DNA of 64,000 nucleotides from Bordetella parapertussis (GTDB taxonomy: Bacteria > Pseudomonadota > Gammaproteobacteria > Burkholderiales > SG8-41). Shown one piece after another: positions 39,641 to 49,767 of this stretch. How positions within the stretch are numbered: the stretch's first letter is position 1; each line of letters opens with the position of its first letter. The notes beneath the pieces are model-generated. The model was not told where the DNA came from, searched no databases, and saw nothing but the letters and a program-made list of their open reading frames with translations. The position numbers and the translations under genes were made by a program. The stretch covers positions 136,300 through 200,299 of the forward strand of contig CAMATZ010000002.1 of assembly GCA_945861275.1 (NCBI GenBank), given 5' to 3'.

Positions 39641-39662
39641 GAGGTGAGGCGTGAGGCATGGG
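39638..39662 (+). repeat. Heptamer repeat between xerC and rlmI
   Basis: TGAGAGGTGAGGCGTGAGGC then ATGG. It runs from the xerC stop across the GTG (39651) used here as the rlmI start. Confidence 0.7.
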
Positions 39663-40874
39663 GCGAAGGCCGTAAGCGGGACAGCTACGCCCGCTTCAAT
39701 TGCAAAGCTCATCCTCAAACCCGGCCGCGAAAAATCTCTCAAGCGCCGCCACCCGTGGGTATTCGCCGGCGCCATCGCGCGTGTCGAAGGCAACCCCGAC
39801 TCTGGCGCTAGCGTCGAACTGCTTGCAGCCGACGGCGCGATGCTCGCGGTTGCAGCCTACAGCCCCGCATCACAAATTCGCGCGAGGGTGTGGGCGTGGG
39901 AGACACGCGACATCGATGCGGCTTTTTTTCGCGAGCGTGTCACGCATGCGGTACAAGCGCGTGAAAAAATTTTGGCCAGCGGCACTACCAACAGCGTGCG
40001 TCTGGTGCACGGCGAATCCGACGGGCTGCCCGGCGTAATTGCCGATCAATACGGTGATACGGTGGTGGTGCAATTGCTGGCAGCGGGCGCAGAGCGCTGG
40101 CGCGACGCGATTGCTGACGCATTAGCCGCGTTAGCGGGCGTCACCCGGGTATGGGAACGCTCCGATGCTGACGTGCGCACGCTCGAAGGCTTGCCCCTGC
40201 GCAGCGGGTTGTTGCGAGGCGCGCCGACTGCCGGCCCGATCCTCTTGCACGAACACGGCCTGCGCTTCAGGATCGAAATCGAGTCCGGACACAAAACCGG
40301 CTACTATCTCGATCAACGCGATAACCGTTTGTTTTTAAAGCATATTTCAAAAAGCGCCGCAGTGCTGGATTGTTTTTGCCACAGTGGCGGATTTGCCTTG
40401 AGCGCACTCGCCGGCGGCGCGCGAGCGGTCACCGCCATCGACAGTTCCGGCCCGGCACTTGCCCTCGCGCGCGAGAATGCGCGCCTGAACCAACTGCCCG
40501 GCGTGGAATGGATCGAAGGCGATGTGTTTCAACTGCTGCGCAAATTTCGCGATGCGGGACGGCGTTTCGATGTGATCGTGCTTGATCCGCCCAAGCTCGC
40601 GCCCACCGCGGCGCACGCCGAAAAAGCTGCGCGAGCCTACAAAGACGCCAACCTGCTCGCGTTCAAGCTGCTCAATCCCGGCGGCGTGTTGATGACCTAC
40701 TCATGCTCGGGCGGTGTGTCCGCCGAACTGTTCCAGAAAATCATCGCGGGCGCGGCGCTGGACGCAGGCGTCAACGCGCGCGTGGAAGCATGGCATCACG
40801 CCGCGGCAGATCATCCGTTGGTGCTCAATTTTCCGGAAGGCGAATATCTGAAAGGCTTGGTCTGCCGCGTGTAG
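39651..40874 (+). CDS. rlmI: 23S rRNA (cytosine-C5) methyltransferase, RlmI family
   Basis: 407 residues. The N-terminal PUA domain starts at about residue 19 (KLILKPGREKSLKRRHPWVF), followed by an EEHEE linker and a SAM-dependent Rossmann domain with VLDCFCHSGGFALSAL and FDVIVLDPPKLAP; the catalytic Cys is in YSCSGGVS. RlmI methylates C1962 of 23S rRNA in E. coli. The start is uncertain: the only convenient codon, GTG 39651, lies inside a heptamer repeat and the first 18 residues are not conserved. If that is right, the repeat has become the start of the gene. Confidence 0.9.
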   Translation: MRHGAKAVSGTATPASIAKLILKPGREKSLKRRHPWVFAGAIARVEGNPDSGASVELLAADGAMLAVAAYSPASQIRARVWAWETRDIDAAFFRERVTHAVQAREKILASGTTNSVRLVHGESDGLPGVIADQYGDTVVVQLLAAGAERWRDAIADALAALAGVTRVWERSDADVRTLEGLPLRSGLLRGAPTAGPILLHEHGLRFRIEIESGHKTGYYLDQRDNRLFLKHISKSAAVLDCFCHSGGFALSALAGGARAVTAIDSSGPALALARENARLNQLPGVEWIEGDVFQLLRKFRDAGRRFDVIVLDPPKLAPTAAHAEKAARAYKDANLLAFKLLNPGGVLMTYSCSGGVSAELFQKIIAGAALDAGVNARVEAWHHAAADHPLVLNFPEGEYLKGLVCRV

Positions 40875-40903
40875 GTCGGAGTCGCTGCGCATTCCGGCCT
40901 ACG
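40871..40903. repeat. REP-like palindrome after rlmI
   Basis: GTAGGTCGGA and TCCGGCCTAC pair (one G-U type mismatch) around a loop of about 12 bases, directly at the rlmI stop and between convergent rlmI and yidD. It may end both transcripts. Confidence 0.6.
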
Positions 40904-40924
40904 ACTTCTTTACCCCTACACCTT

Positions 40925-41146
40925 TCACGCTTTCTTCCGAGGCACCTCATCCACCCCGCCCGCACACCACGGATTACAGCGCAGAATGCGCTTCACGCCC
41001 AGCCAGCCGCCGCGCCACGCGCCGTGAACTTCAATCGCCTCTTTGGTGTAGCTCGAACAGGTGGGGTAAAAACGGCACTGCTGGCCGAAAAAGGGCGACA
41101 GCAGCAGCTTGTAGGCGTCGATCAGGAATATGAAAACGGTTCTCAT
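40925..41146 (-). CDS. yidD: Membrane protein insertion efficiency factor
   Basis: 73 residues from ATG 41146; the open frame extends further upstream but the family begins at MRTVFIFLIDAYK. YidD is an amphipathic, membrane-attached protein that assists YidC-mediated insertion. The signature SPFFGQQCRFYPTCSSYTKE with its three cysteines and RCNPWCAGGVDEVP is intact. It normally lies between rnpA and yidC near the origin; here it stands alone between rlmI and an aldo/keto reductase, so it has moved or is a second copy. Confidence 0.92.
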   Translation of the reverse strand: MRTVFIFLIDAYKLLLSPFFGQQCRFYPTCSSYTKEAIEVHGAWRGGWLGVKRILRCNPWCAGGVDEVPRKKA

Positions 41147-41295
41147 GGTGAAGCGCGTCTCAACATTGCGGCACGATGGCAGCGGCCGGCAAGGCCGCAA
41201 AAACAAGACGATAGGTGAGTCATAGGAATGCAACAAGCGGCAGGACACAAAGGCGACGGTTTTAGTTTAGCCCATCCACGTTTACACTGTCGGCT

Positions 41296-42129
41296 ATGAA
41301 AACTATCCTCTTACCTGGCGGTGAACACGTGCCTGCCCTGGGGCAGGGCACCTGGAACATGGGCGACACGCGCGCGAAACGCACGCAAGAAATAGCCGCA
41401 TTGAGGCGCGGGCTGGACTTAGGCCTGACGCTCATCGACACCGCCGAAATGTATGGCGATGGTCGCTCGGAACAATTGATCGCCGAGGCGATTGCCGGGC
41501 GGCGCGACGAGGTCTATCTCGTGAGCAAGGTGCTGCCGGGTAACGCATCGCGGCGCGGGACGGCGGCCGCTTGCGAGCGCAGTCTGAAGAACCTCAATAC
41601 CGACCGCATTGATCTTTATCTGCTGCACTGGCGCGGTAGCGTGGCCTTCTCTGAAACACTCGAGGCGCTGACAACGTTACAGCGCGCCGGGAAGATTCGT
41701 CATTACGGCGTGAGCAACCTCAACCTTGCCGAGATGAAAGAATGGTGGAAAACGCCCGGTGGCGCCGCAACCGCAACCAATCAACTGCTCTACAACCTGT
41801 CGCGTCGTGGCATCGAATGGGACTTGCAACCATGGCTGCGCGAGCGGCGTGTGCCGGTGATGGCTTACTCGCCCCTGGAGCAGGCGCGGCTGGTCAAGAA
41901 TGCAAAGCTCGCGGCGTTGGCGAAAGCCTCCGGCATTACGCCGGCGCAGTTGGCGCTGGCGTGGCTGCTGGCGAAAGAAGATGTGATTGTGATTCCCAAG
42001 TGCTCACACCCGGGACGGATGGATGAGAACGCCGCCGCGCGCGATATTGAACTTACCGCGGTGCAGTTGCTTGAATTGGACAGTATTTTTCCGCCGCCTA
42101 AGGGCCCGCGTGCGCTGGAATTGCTCTAA
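41296..42129 (+). CDS. Aldo/keto reductase
   Basis: 277 residues, an (alpha/beta)8 NADPH-dependent reductase. The catalytic tetrad can be read as Asp48, Tyr53, Lys78 and His111 (IDTAEMYGDG, LVSKVLP, YLLHWRG). The C-terminal cofactor region VIPKCSHPGRMDENAAA uses the family's usual site. It resembles the small YeaE-like group that reduces methylglyoxal and other aldehydes; the physiological substrate is not visible. It is a single gene with its own upstream gap of 149 bp from the yidD start. The 135 bp after it show no feature. Confidence 0.88.
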   Translation: MKTILLPGGEHVPALGQGTWNMGDTRAKRTQEIAALRRGLDLGLTLIDTAEMYGDGRSEQLIAEAIAGRRDEVYLVSKVLPGNASRRGTAAACERSLKNLNTDRIDLYLLHWRGSVAFSETLEALTTLQRAGKIRHYGVSNLNLAEMKEWWKTPGGAATATNQLLYNLSRRGIEWDLQPWLRERRVPVMAYSPLEQARLVKNAKLAALAKASGITPAQLALAWLLAKEDVIVIPKCSHPGRMDENAAARDIELTAVQLLELDSIFPPPKGPRALELL

Positions 42130-42264
42130 CCAGAATTGCGCCCGCAAACCCGCGTGAATGCTGGGTTTCGGTCGATTCGACTTTGCAAGTTACCCCAACC
42201 GTTTCTTCTGACCGCGTGGTGCTGGCGCCCATGCGCTTCACGCCCCGTTTATCTCGCTCCAGCG

Positions 42265-42750
42265 TCACAGCAATCCGGTAAGAGGGAGGACGAGCTTCAG
42301 CGAATCTTCCGGCAAAGGCCGAAATCCGTACTTGCGGTAGAAGGCCGCAGCTCGCTCGTCCTTCGCATCGACAAAAAGCGCGTGAATACCGATGTGTTCC
42401 AGCACGCGCCGTGATCGGTCGATGGCATCCATTAACAAGTGCTCGCCCAAGCCCTGCCCTTGCACAGAGCGGTCCACAGCGAGCCGGCCCAAGCGGATGC
42501 CGGGTATTTTGCGCGGGAGCTTCTTGGCGAGATCCTCCGGCAATTCTTCGGTGAGTACCTCGCAAGCGGTCAAGGCATAGTAACCGAGAATGCGTGCAGG
42601 TTCGTCATCCGAAATGGCGACAAAGGTCTTCGATATACCGCGCCGCTGGTGCTGCTGCGCAGTTTGCCGAAGCCAGTCGTCAAGCGGCGCGCTTGCGCTC
42701 GCGAACGCGCCTCGGTCGTGGCGTCCAGTTAAAGGTTGAATCCGCAGCAT
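42265..42750 (-). CDS. GNAT toxin of a DUF1778-GNAT toxin-antitoxin pair
   Basis: 161 residues from ATG 42750. The N-terminus LRIQPLTGRHDRGAF and the body LDDWLRQTAQQHQRRGISKT, then GRLAVDRSVQGQGLGEHLL (acetyl-CoA loop) and AAAFYRKYGFRPLPE, match TacT/AtaT-type toxins that acetylate aminoacyl-tRNA. The conserved Tyr of the catalytic C-terminal YRKYGF is present. It overlaps the antitoxin gene by 71 bp, far more than the few bases usual for such pairs. Start choice rests on family similarity. Confidence 0.88.
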   Translation of the reverse strand: MLRIQPLTGRHDRGAFASASAPLDDWLRQTAQQHQRRGISKTFVAISDDEPARILGYYALTACEVLTEELPEDLAKKLPRKIPGIRLGRLAVDRSVQGQGLGEHLLMDAIDRSRRVLEHIGIHALFVDAKDERAAAFYRKYGFRPLPEDSLKLVLPLTGLL

Positions 42751-43027
42751 CGATCGTCTTCTTCTTGTAGGCCTGGAAAGCCTTGCGGAGCCTTGCATTT
42801 GGCGCCGGCGGCTTCTCCAGTAGTGTCATGAGAAACGCCGCATCGGTGCTGGAAAGAAGAATCACCCTATCGCGCTCGATCACGCGCCGCGCTTCACTGA
42901 GCGCAGCCTGCACGACAAACTGATTCAGCGTTGCCCCTACCAGCTCAGCCGCCTGCTGGAGTGTGTCCTGCACTTTTTGTGGCACCCTGGCTGTAATCCG
43001 GCCTCGTTCATCGGTCAAGAGAGTCAT
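42680..43027 (-). CDS. DUF1778 antitoxin of the GNAT toxin
   Basis: 115 residues. The ribbon-helix-helix N-terminus (RGRITARVPQKVQDTLQQAA, then GATLNQFVVQAALSEA) binds DNA and represses the operon, as in TacA. The C-terminal toxin-neutralising segment (DAAFLMTLLEKPPAPNARLR) follows. About 25 extra C-terminal residues (IDAADSTFNWTPRPRRVRERKRAA) extend into the toxin gene and look like read-through of the toxin's first codons in another frame; family members are usually near 90-97 residues. It starts at ATG 43027 close to a decayed gene and tRNA-Phe. Confidence 0.87.
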   Translation of the reverse strand: MTLLTDERGRITARVPQKVQDTLQQAAELVGATLNQFVVQAALSEARRVIERDRVILLSSTDAAFLMTLLEKPPAPNARLRKAFQAYKKKTIDAADSTFNWTPRPRRVRERKRAA

Positions 43028-43146
43028 TGGCTTGGCAATCGCTTGTCAGTTGTAGGCTCGGTCATTCGGGAAATGTCTGCGTGGATGTCGGTAATAAGTT
43101 TGCAGTCTTGAGTTTAGAGTCGAAATTCTGCGTTCAAGTGAGCATT

Positions 43147-43435
43147 TTACCTTACTGGTGACAATTTGTCACCACCCACCCGCCCAAACGTACGGATGAG
43201 CCACTCTTCGTCCCGGATGACCACCCGCGTGCCTGGAGCAAATCGGGCAGATTCGTGCTGATGCGTCTCTTGCACTCGGTCCTCATAGGCTTTTTTTGCA
43301 GCTTTCCCTCAGGAGATGATCAATGCTGTCTGGCACCTCCCCGCGCGCAAGCATACGACGGAATGTTTCATACACATCGGTCTTGGAACCGGCTTTGCGC
43401 AGCGAGTCCTCGTCGTTGAACCAGACGTACCCTTG
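43147..43435 (-). pseudogene. Frameshifted gene remnant, possibly the N-terminal part of a helicase-like protein
   Basis: Two overlapping minus-strand frames join at a run of seven A (43291-43297). The first reads YVWFNDEDSLRKAGSKTDVY, then ETFRRMLARGEVPDSIDHLL, and stops at 43283. The second, one frame over, reads KKAYEDRVQETHQHESARFA then PGTRVVIRDEEWLIR and stops at 43147. The codon pattern is protein-like and there is no start upstream (TAG at 43436-43438). The second part recalls the N-terminus of SNF2-type helicases of phage-defence systems (such as DrmD), but that is from memory. Together with the adjacent toxin-antitoxin pair it marks a decayed accessory segment beside tRNA-Phe. Confidence 0.55.
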
Positions 43436-43532
43436 CTAGTGCTCGGTTACTGACCAGGAAATCCTGCACATCGCCTACACAGATCAATAAAAAATAACCC
43501 ACACGAATTAACATGTAAGTCATTGAGTTATT

Positions 43533-43608
43533 GGTGGCCAAGGGCGGAATTGAACCACCGACACACGGATTTTCAGTCCGCTGCTCTACCAACTGAGCTA
43601 CTTGGCCC
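43533..43608 (-). tRNA. tRNA-Phe (GAA)
   Basis: 76 bases including the encoded CCA. The minus strand begins GGCCAAGTAGCTCAGTTGGT and has anticodon arm GGACTGAAAATCC with GAA, T-arm GGTTCAATTCC and acceptor end TTGGCCACCA. The cloverleaf pairs fully. Its 3' end faces the decayed accessory genes, the usual side for integration, but no second copy of the 3' end was found by eye. Confidence 0.97.
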
Positions 43609-43688
43609 CTTACTGCAGGAAGGGCCGTATTTTATCGTACAGCGCCTGCGGCACAAACCATTGATTTAAATACCAGACGACGTCACAC

Positions 43689-43719
43689 AAAAAAGAAGCC
43701 CCGCATCGCGGGGCTTCTT
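43689..43719 (-). terminator. Terminator of groESL
   Basis: 12-bp perfect stem AAGAAGCCCCGC with its complement around ATC, followed on the minus strand by a run of T. It lies about 90 bp after the groEL stop. Confidence 0.92.
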
Positions 43720-43806
43720 GCTGTACTGCGGAGGAGTCTACGGAGGGAACCGCTTAGTTCCCTCTGTTCGACTATCCGCTGGGTAGGTAATCGCGCGTAG
43801 CGCGAA

Positions 43807-45772
<1,966 letters not shown>

Positions 45773-45867
45773 AAACTATCTCCTGTTGAATTTGTGACGG
45801 AATCTTCGAAGCGGCGGCAGCCGTAAAACGACAGGCGCAAGGCCAACATTCCAATGCCACAGGGCTG

Positions 45868-45894
45868 TTAGCACTCAACTCCGATGAGTGCTAA
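45868..45894. promoter_or_regulatory. CIRCE operator (HrcA binding site)
   Basis: TTAGCACTC, nine bases, then GAGTGCTAA: a perfect match to the CIRCE consensus. It controls groESL through the HrcA repressor; hrcA itself is not in the window. Confidence 0.97.
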
Positions 45895-46007
45895 TAGTAA
45901 GGCCGTACCGCGGCAATTTCAATAGGTTTGTACGAAAAATCAGGGAGTTAGCGCCGCCGGTACGCTAGCAAGCAGCTATTTACCAATCAAAACAATGCCT
46001 TATAAAA

Positions 46008-46664
46008 TCAGGACGGCGCCTCGGTTTGTTCGGTGCGCGGCCCTGGTACACCTAAGTGGTACACCGTCTGGCGTTTGCCTTCGCAACGCGGCGGTATTGG
46101 GCGCAGCGGACACGGTCCCGCGCGGCGGCCCTCGGGTGATAGCGTCGCGTCCCCGACGACTTCGCCCCAGATACCCCCACTCACCGGCCGGAACAGCCAC
46201 AACAGGTAACCCTTTATCGCCGCGAGCTTTAAGAGTTCGTCGGCATCCGGCGCATCCCTGACCACCAGCTGCTGGCCGTTAATGCCGTACGGAAACGCAC
46301 CGAACGCCTGCATACACTCCAGCGGCTCGGTCGCGCGCGCGCCAGGGCGCAGGCACCCCGGACGCTCGGCGCGCGCCACATCCCACGCGCCCATTTGCCA
46401 TGCCGCGTCCAGTGTTGCCTGATCCACCACCAGCAGATCTTCCCAACGCTCGTTTACCTGCAAGGCCGAACTGGGAATCGGCGTAAACGCTACGGGCGCG
46501 GCGCCTTCAACATCGGCGAGTCTCTCTTTGATAAAGCCGTGCCAATGCAGCGTAAGGATAATCGGTGTATCGGGACACGGCACCGCTGCCAGCGTAACGC
46601 CCACCAGCGGCAGCTTGGTGGCTGCGATCTGGCCCTCGATGCGTTCAAGTAACTGCATACTCAT
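46008..46664 (-). CDS. Unrecognised conserved-looking protein
   Basis: 218 residues from ATG 46664, which has GGAGG ten bases upstream. I do not recognise the family. It has no signal peptide or membrane helix. Visible features are an N-terminal helix (QLLERIEGQIAATKLPLVGV), a CPDTPIILTLHWHGFIKE stretch, a Cys/Pro-rich C-terminal tail (AGPCPLRPIPPRCEGKR) and several Trp and His residues. Codon use looks coding throughout. It is divergent from bioA with a 148-bp gap and lies behind groESL. The 235 bp between it and groES hold the CIRCE site and an AT-rich patch near 45983-46009. Confidence 0.6.
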   Translation of the reverse strand: MSMQLLERIEGQIAATKLPLVGVTLAAVPCPDTPIILTLHWHGFIKERLADVEGAAPVAFTPIPSSALQVNERWEDLLVVDQATLDAAWQMGAWDVARAERPGCLRPGARATEPLECMQAFGAFPYGINGQQLVVRDAPDADELLKLAAIKGYLLWLFRPVSGGIWGEVVGDATLSPEGRRAGPCPLRPIPPRCEGKRQTVYHLGVPGPRTEQTEAPS

Positions 46665-46812
46665 GTTGACCTCCATTAGGATGCGCACTCAGAATCACAG
46701 CAACAGCGATGCCGCTCGTACGTATAACGGCGGCGCAAGGTAAGTGTTGACGATTGGGGGATGCATTAAACATGGCGATGCCGGTAATCTTTGTACGGAC
46801 TTGTGAAACAGA

Positions 46813-48132
46813 ATGCAAACCAGCACTCGCAATAGTCTGCTGCTAAAACGCAGCCGGGCTGCCGTGTGGCATCCGTGCACGCAAATGAAGCAGCACGAGA
46901 CGCTGCCGCTGATTCCGGTGGCGCGCGCACAGGGCTGCTGGCTCTATGATTTTGACGGCAAGCGCTATCTCGATGCGGTGAGTTCGTGGTGGGTGAATCT
47001 TTTCGGCCACGGCAACGCGCACATCAACGCCGCGCTGCGCGACCAACTCGATACGCTCGAACACGCCATGCTCGCGGGCTTCACCCACGAGCCGGTGGTG
47101 GAACTCTCGGAACGGCTGTCCAAACTCACGGGCGGCAAACTCGGCCACTGTTTTTATGGCAGTGACGGCGCATCAGCAGTGGAGATCGCGCTCAAAATGA
47201 GTTTCCACTACTGGCGCAACAGCGGCCAGCCGCGTAAAACGGAATTTATTCACCTGGCGGGCAGCTACCACGGCGAAACACTGGGCGCGTTGTCGGTCAC
47301 GGATGTTGCGCTATTCAAAGACACTTACGCGCCGTTGTTGCGGAAGAGTACGCCAGTGCAAAGCCCCGACTGGCGGCTGGCGGAAGCGGGCGAATCCCCC
47401 CGCGCCTACGCGCTGCGTGCCGCCCAGGCGCTTAAAGCTCACCTGGAACAGTATGGCGCCACCACCGCTGCGCTAATCGTCGAACCGCTGGTGCAGGGCG
47501 CAACTGGCATGGCGATGTACCACGCCGCCTATCTGAGCGAAGCGCGCGCGCTGTGCGACCGCCACGGCGTGCATCTCATCGCCGATGAAATCATGACCGG
47601 CTTCGGCCGCACCGGCACGTTTTTCGCATACGAACAGGCGCAAATCACGCCGGATTTTTTGTGTCTGTCCAAAGGCATCACCGGCGGCTACCTGCCGCTG
47701 TCGGTGGTGATGACTACGGACACCGTTTACCAGGCGTTCTATGACGACAGCGTCACGCGCGGATTCCTGCATTCGCATTCCTACACCGGCAACGCGCTGG
47801 CGTGTCGCGCGGCGTTGGCGACGCTGGAGATTTTTGATGAAAAACAGATCGTCACTTCCAATCGGGAATTAAGCAGCGCAATCAGCCTGGCGGCGCAAGG
47901 CATAACCAGCCACCCGCGCGTGCGACACTTTCGCAACAGCGGCATGATTTGGGCGTTTGAAGTGGAAACCGACAACCCGTCATTCGCGCGTGACTTCCAC
48001 CAGCGCGCACTGGCGAAAGAACTACTCCTACGCCCTATTGGCAACACCGTTTATATCATGCCGCCGTATGTGATCAGCGAAGAACAAATCATGCTGCTTG
48101 CGCGCGGTACACTCGACATACTCAATGCCTGA
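46813..48132 (+). CDS. bioA: Adenosylmethionine-8-amino-7-oxononanoate aminotransferase
   Basis: 439 residues, class III aminotransferase of biotin synthesis: converts KAPA to DAPA with SAM as amino donor. The PLP lysine is in LCLSKGITGGYLPLS, and the substrate-specific N-terminus VWHPCTQMKQHETLP and GSWWV-like VSSWWVNLFGHG are typical of BioA rather than of ornithine or GABA transaminases. No other bio gene is near. It starts at ATG 46813 and ends 98 bp before dacB. Confidence 0.93.
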   Translation: MQTSTRNSLLLKRSRAAVWHPCTQMKQHETLPLIPVARAQGCWLYDFDGKRYLDAVSSWWVNLFGHGNAHINAALRDQLDTLEHAMLAGFTHEPVVELSERLSKLTGGKLGHCFYGSDGASAVEIALKMSFHYWRNSGQPRKTEFIHLAGSYHGETLGALSVTDVALFKDTYAPLLRKSTPVQSPDWRLAEAGESPRAYALRAAQALKAHLEQYGATTAALIVEPLVQGATGMAMYHAAYLSEARALCDRHGVHLIADEIMTGFGRTGTFFAYEQAQITPDFLCLSKGITGGYLPLSVVMTTDTVYQAFYDDSVTRGFLHSHSYTGNALACRAALATLEIFDEKQIVTSNRELSSAISLAAQGITSHPRVRHFRNSGMIWAFEVETDNPSFARDFHQRALAKELLLRPIGNTVYIMPPYVISEEQIMLLARGTLDILNA

Positions 48133-48192
48133 AACAAGCTGGATTGCGAACATTTTGGCTCATAAATTTTCAGGCAAATCATATACACACGC

Positions 48193-48221
48193 CGTCATTC
48201 TGGCGCATGCCGGAATGACGA
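48193..48221. repeat. REP-like palindrome between bioA and dacB
   Basis: GTCATTCTGGC, GCAT, GCCGGAATGAC: an 11-bp stem with one G-U pair and a 4-base loop, just upstream of the dacB ribosome site. The CGTCATTCCGGC type is a common proteobacterial repeat. Confidence 0.8.
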
Positions 48222-48230
48222 AGGAGACTC

Positions 48231-49631
48231 ATGCGTAACTATTTGCTTTTATTTGTATTTTTATGCAGTGTCGCTCAAGCACAACTGCCACCATCAGTGG
48301 CGCAAGCGCTCGCCCGCGCGGGTATCGCGGAAACCAGCGTCGGTGTATATGTGCATGAAATCGGCGCGGCTGAACCGCTGGTAGCGCATCGCGCGGAACA
48401 GCCGTTGAATCCGGCATCGGTGATGAAACTCGTCACCACCTACGCCGCCCTCGAATTACTGGGCCCTGCACACCAGTGGAGCACCGACATCTACACCGAC
48501 GGCACGATGCAGAACGATGTGCTCATCGGCAACCTCATTCTCAAAGGCGGCGGCGATCCGAAGTTCACCATCGAAAATTTCTGGCTGTTACTTCGCGCCG
48601 TACGTGCCAAAGGCGTGCGCGAAATTCGCGGTGATCTGCTGCTGGATCGCAGTTTGTTCACCACCGACCATCCCGATCCCGGCCGCTTCGACGGCGAACC
48701 CATGCAGCCCTACAACACCACGCCCGATGCGCTGCTCGCCAATTTCAAAACCTTCACGCTGACCTTCGCGCCGGAGCCCGAAACGAAAGGCGTGCGCATC
48801 ACGGTCGATCCGCCGCTGCCGCAAATCCAGATCATCAACAACCTCACGCTCGGCGAAGGCATCTGCGGCAATTGGCTTGCACGCATCAAGACGCAGGTGC
48901 GGGACAGCGGCGACATCGTCCAATTAACCTTCACCGGGCCGTACGCGCGCCAGTGCAGTGAAAAAGTCGATTATTACAGCGTGCTCGGGCATCGCGAGTA
49001 CGGGGCCGCATTATTTCAACACCTGTGGCGTGATCTTGGCGGCGTGTTTAGCGGCCGCGTGCGTGACGGCGAAGCCACTGCGAACGCGGTCCTGCTCGCC
49101 AGACAGCGCTCGCCGGCACTGTCGGAAATCGTGCGCGACATCAACAAATTCAGCAACAACGTCATGGCACGGCAATTGTTGCTCACCATAGGCGCAACGG
49201 CGGGCGGCCCGGCGGCGACACCCGAGCGCGGCGCGCGCACCGTGCAGCAGTTTTTTGCCGGCCGCGGCCTGCAAATGCCGCAACTGGTGATCGAAAACGG
49301 TTCCGGCCTGTCGCGCATTGAACGCGTCAGTGCGCGCGAACTCGGGCACATGCTGCTAGCAGCGTTCCGCGGCCCGGTGATGCCGGAATTCATAGCCTCC
49401 ATGCCACTGGTCGGGGTGGATGGCACCATGTACCGGCGCCTCACCAACAGCGGCGTTGCAGGCCAGGCCCACATCAAAACCGGCCTGCTATCCGGCGTGC
49501 GTGCGATGGCCGGCTACGTGCTCGATGCCAAAGGCCGGCGCGTGGTGACCGTGATGCTGATCAACCACGCCAACGCGCACAACGCCAATACGGTGCAGGA
49601 TGCGTTGCTGCGGTGGGTGCATGGGCGCTAG
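48231..49631 (+). CDS. dacB: D-alanyl-D-alanine carboxypeptidase/endopeptidase (PBP4)
   Basis: 466 residues. Signal peptide MRNYLLLFVFLCSVAQA is cut before QLPP. The S13-family active site is complete: Ser63-x-x-Lys66 (NPASVMKL), the SxN triad in KFSNNVMAR and the KTG box in HIKTGLLSG. It trims and cleaves peptidoglycan peptides in the periplasm and is not essential in E. coli. ATG 48231 follows AAGGAG. The C-terminus (LLRWVHGR) is 28 bp before a MITE-like palindrome. Confidence 0.94.
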   Translation: MRNYLLLFVFLCSVAQAQLPPSVAQALARAGIAETSVGVYVHEIGAAEPLVAHRAEQPLNPASVMKLVTTYAALELLGPAHQWSTDIYTDGTMQNDVLIGNLILKGGGDPKFTIENFWLLLRAVRAKGVREIRGDLLLDRSLFTTDHPDPGRFDGEPMQPYNTTPDALLANFKTFTLTFAPEPETKGVRITVDPPLPQIQIINNLTLGEGICGNWLARIKTQVRDSGDIVQLTFTGPYARQCSEKVDYYSVLGHREYGAALFQHLWRDLGGVFSGRVRDGEATANAVLLARQRSPALSEIVRDINKFSNNVMARQLLLTIGATAGGPAATPERGARTVQQFFAGRGLQMPQLVIENGSGLSRIERVSARELGHMLLAAFRGPVMPEFIASMPLVGVDGTMYRRLTNSGVAGQAHIKTGLLSGVRAMAGYVLDAKGRRVVTVMLINHANAHNANTVQDALLRWVHGR

Positions 49632-49659
49632 TGTAGGTTCCCTCAAATAACTTTACGGA

Positions 49660-49760
49660 GCGTAGGGCGCAATCCCTATTGCGCCGCATGGCAACTTTGC
49701 AAATAGCATTCGGCGCAATGGGACGAGTGAACACTTGAAGCGAAGCATTGCGCCCTACGC
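49660..49760. mobile_element. MITE-like palindromic element
   Basis: 101 bp bounded by perfect 14-bp terminal inverted repeats GCGTAGGGCGCAAT and ATTGCGCCCTACGC. A second nested inverted pair (about CCCTATTGCGCCG and CGGCGCAATGGG) lies inside. It is non-coding and located between convergent dacB and the MetE-like gene. No transposase is in the window. Confidence 0.7.
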
Positions 49761-49767
49761 ACACCGC

